A stretch of 64,000 bases of DNA, from NCBI GenBank assembly GCA_945881915.1, contig CAMCVW010000002.1, positions 20,676 through 84,675 of the forward strand. The letters run 5' to 3'. This stretch comes from Thermoflexus hugenholtzii JAD2 (GTDB lineage Bacteria > Chloroflexota > Chloroflexia > Chloroflexales > Roseiflexaceae). How positions within the stretch are numbered: position 1 is the stretch's first letter; the number at the start of each line of letters is the position of its first letter. Shown piece after piece: positions 1 through 8,075 of this stretch. The notes beneath the pieces are model-generated. The model searched no databases, had not been told where the DNA came from, and saw nothing but the letters and a program-made list of their open reading frames with translations. A program made the position numbers and the translations under genes.

Positions 1-520
1 TTTGCCATATTTTTTCATAGCGCTCGTCGAGAAAAGCGTCGCTGCGACCTGGACATTCCGAAAACAACGTAAACATACACATCGCAGCTATTGGTGGTGC
101 TGCTGCATCTGTGAGGTGATCCACAACTCGCAAATACCAATCTGTTGGGTACTGGTTAGATGGTAAATCTGGTTCTCCGTCATTCCCGATGAGGCGCAGG
201 TCTTCGATGAGTTGACCATGACAGCTTTTTAAATAGCCGTGACAAATATCGTGGATGACAAGGGAGTTTTGACTTGCATATTCGAGTAATCGTTCGACGC
301 GCCATACAACAGGACGGTTTTTGACACTGACAACGCGAAAATTCATGCGTCGTGCTAAAAGTTCATCAAATCGGTGAATTTTTGTGCGTTTGTCTATAAA
401 TTCTTTGCGTTCAAACAAAAACTGCACCATGGTGCTGCGTATTCGTGGTTCAATCGTATCCCAGAACGTTTTGAGGGAGTTTGGGGTGCGGATAATCACC
501 GCGAGTTGCTCACGTGTCAT
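1..520 (-). CDS. Unknown protein, C-terminus cut by window edge
   Basis: An open frame runs from an ATG at 520 leftward to the window edge without a stop, giving at least 173 codons. The start is supported by an AAGGA ribosome binding site just upstream. The protein begins MTREQLAVIIRTPNSLKTFW and is rich in charged residues and in Trp, Cys and His; no signal peptide or membrane segment is visible. I do not recognise the family. The codon usage looks like that of the neighbours. It is transcribed in the same direction as the aldolase gene at 664-1455, with about 140 bases between them that include a hairpin. Confidence 0.7.
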   Translation of the reverse strand, partial: MTREQLAVIIRTPNSLKTFWDTIEPRIRSTMVQFLFERKEFIDKRTKIHRFDELLARRMNFRVVSVKNRPVVWRVERLLEYASQNSLVIHDICHGYLKSCHGQLIEDLRLIGNDGEPDLPSNQYPTDWYLRVVDHLTDAAAPPIAAMCMFTLFSECPGRSDAFLDERYEKIWQ

Positions 521-599
521 CGGTGTTTCCTTTTTTTGGGGGAAAACGTTTGAATCCGAGAAGGGGCAGAAAAGATGAGCAAGAGCGATAGGACGAGGA

Positions 600-623
600 C
601 CTACGAGGAGATGTCCTCGTAGG
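600..623. terminator. Hairpin between aldolase gene and left-edge gene
   Basis: A perfect 10-bp inverted repeat (CCTACGAGGA and its complement) encloses a GATG tetraloop, just downstream of the aldolase stop codon. No clear T-run follows on either strand, so it may be a weak terminator or an RNA-stabilising structure. Confidence 0.45.
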
Positions 624-663
624 TAGTGTACCGAATCATGTCAAAAGTGACAACTGCATGGAC

Positions 664-1455
664 CTACGATTTTGTCTGCGCAAAAAGCATGCGTGCGCCA
701 TGCATGAAGAGCGCACCATCTGCACCCACAGTCAAAAAGTGCACGCCGCGGTCTGCATACGGCTTCAACGCGTCAGCCGAAGGTCCGATAATTCCGATGC
801 CGACTCCTGCTTTGGTAGCAGAAGAGATGATGGAGTCAATAGCAGATTGCATCTGTGCTGCGTTCATCGCCACCCCGAGAGACTGGCTCAAATCGGATGT
901 GCCTATGAAGATTACGTCAGCTCCGACGGTCGCACAGATTTCGTCCCTGGCGGCATGGCCTTTGGCTGTTTCGATTTGCAGAACCACGGTGACGTGTTCG
1001 TTCATCCGCACGGGGTAGTCCAATTGTGCCGATGGGGGCGGTGGATAACTTGCCTGACCCTGGTGTTGCGACAACAGGAACGATTGTGTCAATGTATGCA
1101 ATCCACGGGTACCTACCGGAGGATATTTGCTCCACTCCACAGCCTGGCGGGCTTGTTCTGCAGATTCGATCATTGGGATCATCACACCGTCAGCACCTGT
1201 TTCGAGCGCTTGCTGAATGGCTCCGCGACTCAAATCCCGGACGCGCACAATCGCTGCTATTCCATATGCGTGAGCCGTCATCACCAATTGACCTACCATA
1301 CTTGCATCAATGGGAATGTGCTCATGATCAATGATCACAAAATCACACCCTACCGCTGCCAACATGCCGATGACCGCAGGATCCTGGAACATCACAAAGG
1401 TCGAATAACACGGCCGGGAACGAAGTGTGGCACGCAATTGACTGGGAGCAATCAT
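664..1455 (-). CDS. HpcH/HpaI family class II aldolase
   Basis: This 263-residue protein belongs to the HpcH/HpaI aldolase/citrate lyase family, metal-dependent TIM barrels that cleave 2-keto-3-deoxy acids to pyruvate plus an aldehyde (for example 4-hydroxy-2-oxoheptanedioate or 2-keto-3-deoxy-L-rhamnonate). Typical segments are visible: FVIIDHEHIPID near residue 40, a DGVMIPMIESAEQAR strand around residue 90, the metal-ligand glutamate in VLQIETAKG and the GTSDLSQSLG loop. Length matches the family. An AAGGAG site lies upstream of the ATG at 1455. The gene stands alone, so the natural substrate cannot be assigned from context. Confidence 0.88.
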   Translation of the reverse strand: MIAPSQLRATLRSRPCYSTFVMFQDPAVIGMLAAVGCDFVIIDHEHIPIDASMVGQLVMTAHAYGIAAIVRVRDLSRGAIQQALETGADGVMIPMIESAEQARQAVEWSKYPPVGTRGLHTLTQSFLLSQHQGQASYPPPPSAQLDYPVRMNEHVTVVLQIETAKGHAARDEICATVGADVIFIGTSDLSQSLGVAMNAAQMQSAIDSIISSATKAGVGIGIIGPSADALKPYADRGVHFLTVGADGALFMHGARMLFAQTKS

Positions 1456-1593
1456 CTTCGGTTCTCCTTACAGTTTTGATGTGATAATCATACATGACTG
1501 GCTGGCTGTCTGCCGAACACGAGAACCATGCTAGGATGGGAATTGTGTGTGAAGGTTATTCGTTCGAATACCGTTGATGAAAGAAGGAATACT

Positions 1594-1830
1594 GTGTTGT
1601 TGATCCTCAGCATTGTGATTCAAGTAGTTGAGATAGTATTCCTCGTGTTTTTTGTGATGCAATTCGTCGATCCAAGCGGAAATCATCGGGTAACGGTGAC
1701 ACTCAAGCCGTTTGTTGAGCCTATTCTTGCACCGATCAGAGGACTGCTTCCGGCAAACTCGTTTGATTATGCAGCATTAATCGTTGTGTTATTGCTCAAT
1801 ATTGTGCGTTGGATTTTTCCTATTGCATGA
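1594..1830 (+). CDS. YggT family membrane protein
   Basis: A small YggT family protein of 78 residues from the preferred start. It has two hydrophobic segments separated by the diagnostic stretch FVEPILAPIRGLLP, and ends with LLLNIVRWIF. YggT proteins are inner-membrane proteins of poorly known function, linked in some bacteria to osmotic stress or to placement of envelope and division proteins. I chose GTG 1594 because an AAGGA site sits 5 bases upstream and the product then starts directly in the first membrane segment; the frame is open back to an ATG at 1528. Confidence 0.75.
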   Translation: MLLILSIVIQVVEIVFLVFFVMQFVDPSGNHRVTVTLKPFVEPILAPIRGLLPANSFDYAALIVVLLLNIVRWIFPIA

Positions 1831-1920
1831 TTTTTTGTAGTACTAAACCATGGTATGCCGCGTGCATATGTGTTGATACGATAGAATGTACGGATGGAAG
1901 CACACACGAAAGAGGGTACG

Positions 1921-2790
1921 ATGACCGCACGAACATACGGCGCCCAGCATATGGTGACACAGCTTCGCAGAGTCATGCTCCGCACCCCAGACGCGTCATT
2001 TTATGGCGCTGATGCGACACGCTGGCACTACACCAGTCAGCCAGAGAAGGAAGGCGCACTCGCCGAACATGCTGCGCTCTGCGATACATTGCGCAAAGCT
2101 GGGGTCGAGGTGATTATGCATGACACGCCACTGTCAGATCATGCAGATGCAATTTTTTGTTTCGACCCGGTCATCGTGACCGATAAAGGGGCCATCCTGC
2201 TTGCGATGGGCAAAAAACTGCGCGAGGGCGAAGAAGCTGCTATTGGTACAAGCCTCGAAAAAGCGGGTGTGCCTATCTTGGGGCGACTCACCGGCAGTGC
2301 GAAAGCCGAGGGTGGTGATATGCTGTGGCTCGACCATCAGACACTTGCCATCGGACTGGGCTTTCGGACCAACCACGAAGCGGTCCGCCAACTCAAAGCG
2401 CTACTCGAACCAATCGGCGTCACCGTTTTGGCATATGATCTGCCATATTTTACCGGTCCAGAAGCGTGTTTACACCTGCTTTCGTTGATTTCGTTAGTCG
2501 ATCATGACTTAGCCGTTGTCCATTTGCCGCTGATGCCGACTGCCTTCTACCAAGAACTGGTCCGTCGCAATATTCGGATGATTGAAGTCCCAGCGCACGA
2601 ATTCGACACCATGGCCACGAATGTGCTTGCAATTGCACCAAAGGTATGTCTGATGCTTGACTGCAATCCCATCACTGCACGCATGCTTGCAGATGCTGGC
2701 TGTGAAGTGCAGACGTATCGGGGCAATCAGATTTCGCTGAAGGCAGAGGGTGGTCCGACCTGTCTGACTCGTCCCGTGTTGCGCGACTAG
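1921..2790 (+). CDS. DDAH-like amidinohydrolase
   Basis: This protein of about 289 residues looks like a member of the guanidine-modifying superfamily, closest to dimethylarginine dimethylaminohydrolase (arginine derivative to citrulline plus amine) and related amidinotransferases. The acidic substrate-binding segment EGGDMLWLD, a central histidine in DLAVVHLPLMP and a C-terminal Cys nucleophile in EGGPTCLTRP fit the family. ATG 1921 is preferred because it follows an AGAGGG site; the frame is open to 1894. The next gene, an M20 deacylase, starts 26 bases after the stop, suggesting one transcript that processes an acylated or methylated arginine-type compound. The exact substrate is inferred, not visible. 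Confidence 0.8.
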   Translation: MTARTYGAQHMVTQLRRVMLRTPDASFYGADATRWHYTSQPEKEGALAEHAALCDTLRKAGVEVIMHDTPLSDHADAIFCFDPVIVTDKGAILLAMGKKLREGEEAAIGTSLEKAGVPILGRLTGSAKAEGGDMLWLDHQTLAIGLGFRTNHEAVRQLKALLEPIGVTVLAYDLPYFTGPEACLHLLSLISLVDHDLAVVHLPLMPTAFYQELVRRNIRMIEVPAHEFDTMATNVLAIAPKVCLMLDCNPITARMLADAGCEVQTYRGNQISLKAEGGPTCLTRPVLRD

Positions 2791-2816
2791 TTCTTTTGTC
2801 CGGAGGAGTGACCCGA

Positions 2817-4091
2817 ATGGAACGGATCAATGCTACCGAGCAACGCGTGCTCGATGCGATTCACATGGAAGACGTGCTGCAATTTTTGGGTGAGCTTGTC
2901 TCGTTCCAAAGTCTTGCAGATAACGAGTCACCGGCACAGCGCCATATCGCAGCCAAAATGCTTTCGTTCGGATTTCAGACAGATGTCTGGGATATCGACT
3001 TCGCCACGCTGCGCCAGCATCCCGCATTCAGTTGGGAGGTTGAACGGAGTACCGGCCTTGGCGTTGTGGGGACGATTGGTGCAGACCGCGGCGGCAAATC
3101 ACTGCTTCTAAACGGACACATTGATGTCGTCCCCGCAGGCGACCCAGCCAATTGGCACAGCGATGCATACACAGCGAGTATTCGCGATGGAAAAATGTAT
3201 GGTCGCGGTGCATTGGACATGAAGTCGGGTCTCGTTGCTGCATTGTGGGCAGTTCATGCCATCAAGGCTGCACAGGTGCAGTTACGCGGTCGTTTGCACA
3301 TCGCCAGTGTCATTGGCGAAGAGGATGGCGGTTGTGGCACACTCGCGACCATAGTGCGTGGCTATATTGCAGATGCAGCGATTATCCCCGAACCGACACG
3401 CCTCGCAATTGCACCTGCACAGGCAGGTGCGCACAACGTACGCATTCGTGTGCCGGGGCTGTCTGCACACGGCTGTTACCGCGAAGAGGGAGTCAGCGCG
3501 ATCGAGAAGTACATGGTAATCCACGCGGCTCTCGTCAGGCTCGAAGCAGAACGCAACCAACGCATGCGACATCCGCTCTTTGCACAGTACCGGTTACCAT
3601 ATCCATTGAGCATCGGTACGGTACACGCAGGGAATTGGCCTTCGAGTGTCGCAGAAGAACTCATTGCCGAAGGGCGGTATGGGATAGGTATTGGCGAAAA
3701 CTCCGGTGATGCCCGCCGCGAATTGGAAGCAGCCGTTGCACGCGCTGCCGACGAAGATCCATGGCTACGCGAGCATCCGCCCATCATTGAATGGTGGGGT
3801 GGTACGTTTGAGCCAGCCGAATGTGACGTCAACCATCTGATTGTCGGCATCCTGAGTGAAGCGCATCAACTAACGGCGAATACATCAACTCCACCTGCCA
3901 TCGAAGGGATGACATACGGTGCTGATATGCGTCTTTTGGTGCATCAAGGTGGCATGCCGACCGTGATGTATGGACCAGGCGATGTTCGGCTTGCCCACAA
4001 ACCTGATGAATACGTACCCATTCAGGACATTCAGACCGTTGCTCGGAGTCTTGCCCTCACTGCTATGCGATTCATCGGTTACGACGACTAA
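2817..4091 (+). CDS. M20 family deacylase/peptidase (ArgE/DapE type)
   Basis: A zinc-dependent amidohydrolase of the M20 family, 424 residues, related to acetylornithine deacetylase and succinyl-diaminopimelate desuccinylase. Metal-binding and catalytic motifs are in order: NGHIDVVPAGD, GRGALDMKSGLVAAL and GEEDGGCGT, followed by a dimerisation insert and a C-terminal HKPDEYVPI segment that supplies the last metal ligand. ATG 2817 follows a GGAGGA site at 2802-2807; the frame is open upstream to 2796. It lies directly behind the DDAH-like gene. Together they could release and then hydrolyse an N-acylated guanidino amino acid; this is inference. The 3' end touches a decayed copy of another gene's tail. 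Confidence 0.85.
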   Translation: MERINATEQRVLDAIHMEDVLQFLGELVSFQSLADNESPAQRHIAAKMLSFGFQTDVWDIDFATLRQHPAFSWEVERSTGLGVVGTIGADRGGKSLLLNGHIDVVPAGDPANWHSDAYTASIRDGKMYGRGALDMKSGLVAALWAVHAIKAAQVQLRGRLHIASVIGEEDGGCGTLATIVRGYIADAAIIPEPTRLAIAPAQAGAHNVRIRVPGLSAHGCYREEGVSAIEKYMVIHAALVRLEAERNQRMRHPLFAQYRLPYPLSIGTVHAGNWPSSVAEELIAEGRYGIGIGENSGDARRELEAAVARAADEDPWLREHPPIIEWWGGTFEPAECDVNHLIVGILSEAHQLTANTSTPPAIEGMTYGADMRLLVHQGGMPTVMYGPGDVRLAHKPDEYVPIQDIQTVARSLALTAMRFIGYDD

Positions 4092-4186
4092 TCAGCCGCC
4101 AGGTACCATTGTTCAACACACCAGATATACCACGGCGTATCGAGGTTTATTTGTCAATTTGGCGTGGCAATTGATAATTGCACGCC
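4088..4186 (-). pseudogene. Relic of solute-binding protein 3' end
   Basis: Read on the minus strand this stretch encodes SIATPN, a stop, then QINLDTPWYIWCVEQWYLAAD and a stop. The intact solute-binding protein at 6394-8040 ends SIATPKGEINLDTPWYLWGV and EQWYLAVE. The two DNA stretches (4088-4186 and 6394-6494) agree at close to 90% of positions by eye over about 85 bases. It is therefore a decayed copy of that gene's last 30 codons, broken by an in-frame stop. The final stop codon overlaps the stop codon of the convergent M20 gene. Confidence 0.85.
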
Positions 4187-4661
4187 ATTATTATGAAGAA
4201 CGCTTTCTTCACTATAAGAGTCTTTGACCATACCATTCACAGGATCTTGCTTTTACAAATACCGATGTTTTGGATCGTCGGTGCAACAACTCTATCGTGG
4301 CGCTGAAAGGATTTGAGATGCTAATAAAACAGCTCTTTCTAAGCTAATTTACTTCTCCAGTCTCGCTTCTTTACGGGGATTCTTGAAAATGATACATTGA
4401 ACACGTTCACGGGTGGGTCATCATCAACAGAGTTTAAACTTCGACTCATCCAAAATCCGTCACAATGATTCATGTATCCTAAACCTAGCGAAAGTCAGTG
4501 GCATTGATGACACATTACTCCTGAGCTGTGTGTATAATCCTTGCGGATGGTAAACAAGCATAGTTCTCAATGTTTTTCTTATTCAATAGTACCGTGAAAA
4601 ATTTATGAACTCTTGCCAGAAGCGCAGAGCCTCAGGGTACTGACAATCGTTAGGAATCTTC
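4187..4661. other. AT-rich gene-free stretch
   Basis: About 475 bases with no plausible coding frame, visibly more AT-rich than the flanking genes. I found no tRNA, terminal inverted repeats or transposase remnant. It forms the left half of the island between the two copies of the solute-binding protein tail. Confidence 0.5.
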
Positions 4662-5705
4662 ATGCGCCGCTGCTTACAGCTCTTAGTTGTGTTTTGCATC
4701 ATTTTTTTGTCTGCTCACCAAGCCTTCGCATACAGCAAGGATTGCACGAAACGTGAGATTCAGGTACATTCGCAAGGATGCGTGCCCCTGGGTGCTGACT
4801 TGCATCGGAGCCACGTGGTTGGTTTAAACGCCAATGAAACTTTTTCGAATGGCAAGAATTTGGCTGTTATAGACTCACAAAACTCTACTTCCATTATGGT
4901 AGGATCAATCAGTCTCATCAGGACTCCCCAAAAGTATCTCAGTCAGCCAGCCAGTATTAAACGCGTTTTGTTTATCGGCAATAGTTATACTAGTGTTAAT
5001 AATTTACCGTCAATATTTGGATCAATAGTTAAGAATAGTGGAAATCAAGTACCCACTATCACAGCGGTAACACCTGGTGGTATCAACTTCAGAGGTCATT
5101 TGTTTCATCCTGCGACGCTGACTGCTATTGATGCAGGTAACTGGAACATAGTGGTACTGCAAAACCAGAGCCAAGAACCCGCTTTTGCGGAAATTGATCT
5201 CCAGCGGCGAGCAGAAATGGTACAGAGCGCTGCTGCACTCTGTCAGCGAATTCGTCAGAAAAGCCCAAAAGTACGGATCGTTTTTTATGAGACATGGGCG
5301 CGCCATACCAACTACTGGGTCAACAGTATGCCGATGGCAGAAGGTGCTAACCCAAAAGAAATGCAAGCACGCTTACGTAAATGGTATGGCATTGTAGCGC
5401 GAAACAACCAGGCCACAGTCGCCTCAGTCGGCGACGCTTGGGAATACCACTACAAAAAACAGAACCCGATGCGACTGCATACAAAAGATAATTCGCACCC
5501 ACTATTTGCAGGAAGCTACCTCGCCGGACTTGTACTATTTGGTACAATCTATAACAAATCAGTAGCGAACATCTCTTGGAACGGATCATTGACTGCCGAA
5601 GTTGCAAAACAACTGCGTACGGCTGCGACTCACACTCTTGCAGCGACAAAATCAAAAAGCTCACATGTGGGTGCATATAACGGATATCTGCATGGCCAAG
5701 AATAA
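4662..5705 (+). CDS. Secreted SGNH-type hydrolase (DUF4886-like)
   Basis: A 347-residue protein with an N-terminal signal peptide (MRRCLQLLVVFCIIFLSAHQ, then AFA cleavage). A linker of about 80 residues precedes an SGNH-fold domain. The block I serine is in VLFIGNSYTSVNNLP near residue 108; an oxyanion-hole glycine lies in TPGGINFRG, the block III asparagine in VLQNQSQEP, and the catalytic Asp/His pair in DNSHPLFAGSYLAG near residue 280. This arrangement matches SGNH hydrolases of the DUF4886 type, thought to act as esterases or deacetylases on polysaccharides outside the membrane. Codons are more AT-rich than in neighbouring genes and it sits alone in a gene-poor island, which suggests acquisition by transfer. 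Confidence 0.75.
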   Translation: MRRCLQLLVVFCIIFLSAHQAFAYSKDCTKREIQVHSQGCVPLGADLHRSHVVGLNANETFSNGKNLAVIDSQNSTSIMVGSISLIRTPQKYLSQPASIKRVLFIGNSYTSVNNLPSIFGSIVKNSGNQVPTITAVTPGGINFRGHLFHPATLTAIDAGNWNIVVLQNQSQEPAFAEIDLQRRAEMVQSAAALCQRIRQKSPKVRIVFYETWARHTNYWVNSMPMAEGANPKEMQARLRKWYGIVARNNQATVASVGDAWEYHYKKQNPMRLHTKDNSHPLFAGSYLAGLVLFGTIYNKSVANISWNGSLTAEVAKQLRTAATHTLAATKSKSSHVGAYNGYLHGQE

Positions 5706-6124
5706 TACTGATTAGTAGCAATAAGCACATTTCAACCTCGCAATCACCAAATGTCGCGGTGCGGGCTTGGGTGACTACTCGTGCACAGGTGCATTATCTT
5801 TCGTGAGTACAACTACTGTCAGTTGTTGCAATACGCACCGTCTTGTTGCACAAAACGAGTGTATATCGGAACGCAACACATCGTACATACTGATCCAGAC
5901 AAAGTCGTAGTTACAGCAACACGCGAAAAAATACCAGTCACATATACCGCTCAGGCATTGTATCGGCAGATTCGTGGAGAAGCACCTAGAGCATTGTAAG
6001 CACATTGCCGTATAGAATGACTCATAACTGGGTGTGTTCGGCCAGCACAATAAAAGTCAAAGCACCTATATCGCATAAACGAATTATCTACAAAATTCGA
6101 AGTGCAGGGGTACTCTACCTGTAA
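5706..6124. other. Gene-poor stretch with possible gene debris
   Basis: About 420 bases without a convincing gene. A 72-codon frame at 5781-5999 (+) ends with a rather protein-like segment (HTDPDKVVVTATREKIPVTY) but has no ribosome binding site and no family I recognise; it may be the tail of a decayed gene. Confidence 0.4.
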
Positions 6125-6304
6125 CTACATTGCATCATGTTTCTCATTTTCGATTCCGGCTTTACGTTCTTGTATGCTGGCTAAAAGTCCGGGACCGATG
6201 AATTTCACAATGACCGCATAGGCGATCTTACAGAGGGCGAGTTTGGAAGCCCATGTCGTATTCTGTGATTTATGTCTATTCGCAGCAGTAAAAAACTTCG
6301 CAAC
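6125..6304 (-). pseudogene. C-terminal fragment of an unknown gene
   Basis: On the minus strand a frame starting right after a stop codon reads AKFFTAANRHKSQNTTWASK, continues through a hydrophobic piece (IAYAVIVKFIGPGLLASIQ) and ends ERKAGIENEKHDAM at 6125. No start codon or ribosome binding site precedes it and the codons look normal, so it looks like the severed C-terminus of a membrane-associated protein, possibly a glycosyltransferase. The family is not recognisable from 59 residues. Confidence 0.4.
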
Positions 6305-6393
6305 CTACTGCGACAAGCTATAGTTGAAATCGATGTGAGTTATTGCTTTTGTGCAGTAGTGACTGCAATATCCGCTGCTGGTTGCGAGAATGA

Positions 6394-8040
6394 CTATTCA
6401 ACCGCTAAGTACCATTGTTCAACACCCCAGAGATACCACGGCGTATCGAGGTTTATTTCTCCCTTTGGTGTGGCAATTGATGATTGCCACACCATTGTGT
6501 GCATGCGTCGCGCCAGTGGGATGACCGCGTTGCTTTGAAGCACACGAATTAGTGCATCTCGCTCGATAGAAGTACGTTTTTGGTATTCATACAGCGACTG
6601 AGCACTGATTTGGAGAGATTCATAGCTCGAATCGGTGTATCCACTGAGGTTCAGTGTTGGCCGCACATCCGGCAAACCTGTATTCACATTGTCCCGCGCA
6701 AACAACGGATATGTCGATCCATCATAGATGTAGGTATCTGCGTACTGACTGTCACTACGGCCATTACCCCATTCCACGATTGCCATATCAAAGGCAAACG
6801 GAGGGATGAATTGCTCCAGGTACTGCGATCGCCGCATGGGGATGAGTTCCACAGACAATCCTCGTAGACGCCACAGCGCAACGAGTGCCTCGGCAATTCG
6901 AACATGTGACTGATTCGTGCTATCGATGCCTAGGCGCAATGTGAGTGGCTTTTCATCTTTGAAGAATTGACGCGTGTCTTCATCCCACTGCCATCCCGCA
7001 CGAGCGAAAAGCGGCTGTATGTCGATTGTTTTGGTGACCGTGACGGTAGCTGCAAACGGGTGTGCAGACAATGCGAGGCTTTCTTGCGCGGCGAATTGCG
7101 TGAGTCCTGCCAACTGCATCGTTTCCGAAACTGGGATAGCGCTTTGTACGATAGAGCGCAACTCCGGGTCTGCAGTGACGTATTCATTGCGGAGATTGAA
7201 CACGAGAGCGACGAGCGAGTTTTGTTCTATCGATGCCGTGGAGACCGAATTCAAGGAAACATCACCTGAATATTCCATCAATTCTGCAATCCCAATTTGA
7301 CCCGTACGCAGTCCATCAATTGCACCTTTTTGGTTTAATTCTGGAACAATGACGAGCCCATCGAGAAAGGGTTCTCCACGATGATACTGTGGATTTGCAT
7401 TGAGATGTAGCGACCCTGCACTGTCCTTTTCGCTGAATATGAACGGACCTGCGCCGGTAGAAAGTGTGATGAGATTGAGTGATTCTATGGGCTGTGTACC
7501 CAAAACATGCATAGGCAAAATGGGGAGTGCCCAAAGACTCAATAGCGGGGCGTACGGACGCTGCAACGTGAAGACAACCGTCAAAGAATCTACGGCTCGT
7601 ACCGCGGTCAGCACAGATAGTTCGCGCAAAACCGGTGTCGTTGGCGCAAAAGTCAACAACGCGGCATAGGTGTACGCAACATCGGCACTCGTCAGCGGTT
7701 GTTCGTCAGACCACACTAAGTCGGGCTTGAGTGTCGCAGTAATCACTGTTCCATCAGGGGCTGCAGTCCAGCCAGCCAGTAACTCGAGCTGAGGGACACC
7801 GACATTGTCGAGGCGCATCAATCCCGCCTGCGTGACAGTGACGAATGCCTCTGCCGCACGACTCTGCACATGCCATGGCTGTACAACGTCCAACCCATCA
7901 GAAAACGCGAGCGTTACTGTTCCGCCACGAGGGATGACCGGTTGTGCAGAGAAGATCGCATCAAACGGCGCAGAGAATTGACATGCGGACAAAACAACAA
8001 CAAATACGCACACAAGCAGCCATCGTGCCCGCTCACCCAC
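6394..8040 (-). CDS. Peptide-type ABC transporter solute-binding lipoprotein
   Basis: A 548-residue extracellular solute-binding protein of family 5 (oligopeptide/nickel type). The N-terminus has a positively charged, hydrophobic signal ending in the lipobox LSAC (Cys at residue 20), so it is expected to be lipid-anchored outside the membrane. The start of the binding domain (GGTVTLAFSDGLDVVQPWH), the LKPDLVWSDEQPLTSADVAY segment and the hinge region fit the family. The GTG start at 8040 follows an AAGGA site. No permease or ATPase genes adjoin it, so it either serves a transporter encoded elsewhere or is an orphan. A relic of its 3' end lies 2.3 kb away at 4088-4186. Confidence 0.88.
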   Translation of the reverse strand: MGERARWLLVCVFVVVLSACQFSAPFDAIFSAQPVIPRGGTVTLAFSDGLDVVQPWHVQSRAAEAFVTVTQAGLMRLDNVGVPQLELLAGWTAAPDGTVITATLKPDLVWSDEQPLTSADVAYTYAALLTFAPTTPVLRELSVLTAVRAVDSLTVVFTLQRPYAPLLSLWALPILPMHVLGTQPIESLNLITLSTGAGPFIFSEKDSAGSLHLNANPQYHRGEPFLDGLVIVPELNQKGAIDGLRTGQIGIAELMEYSGDVSLNSVSTASIEQNSLVALVFNLRNEYVTADPELRSIVQSAIPVSETMQLAGLTQFAAQESLALSAHPFAATVTVTKTIDIQPLFARAGWQWDEDTRQFFKDEKPLTLRLGIDSTNQSHVRIAEALVALWRLRGLSVELIPMRRSQYLEQFIPPFAFDMAIVEWGNGRSDSQYADTYIYDGSTYPLFARDNVNTGLPDVRPTLNLSGYTDSSYESLQISAQSLYEYQKRTSIERDALIRVLQSNAVIPLARRMHTMVWQSSIATPKGEINLDTPWYLWGVEQWYLAVE

Positions 8041-8075
8041 ATCGAATTCCTTCTATGACGACCAAAGGTGATGCC

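Noticed and set aside
658..1479. 273-codon frame on the plus strand
   Set aside because: It is antisense to the well-supported aldolase gene and has an implausible Cys/His/Arg-rich composition.
5781..5999. 72-residue gene in the island
   Set aside because: No ribosome binding site, a low-quality N-terminal half and no recognisable family; noted only as possible debris.
4187..6393. Insertion sequence or integrated element
   Set aside because: No transposase, integrase or terminal inverted repeats were seen, only a relic direct repeat derived from a host gene.
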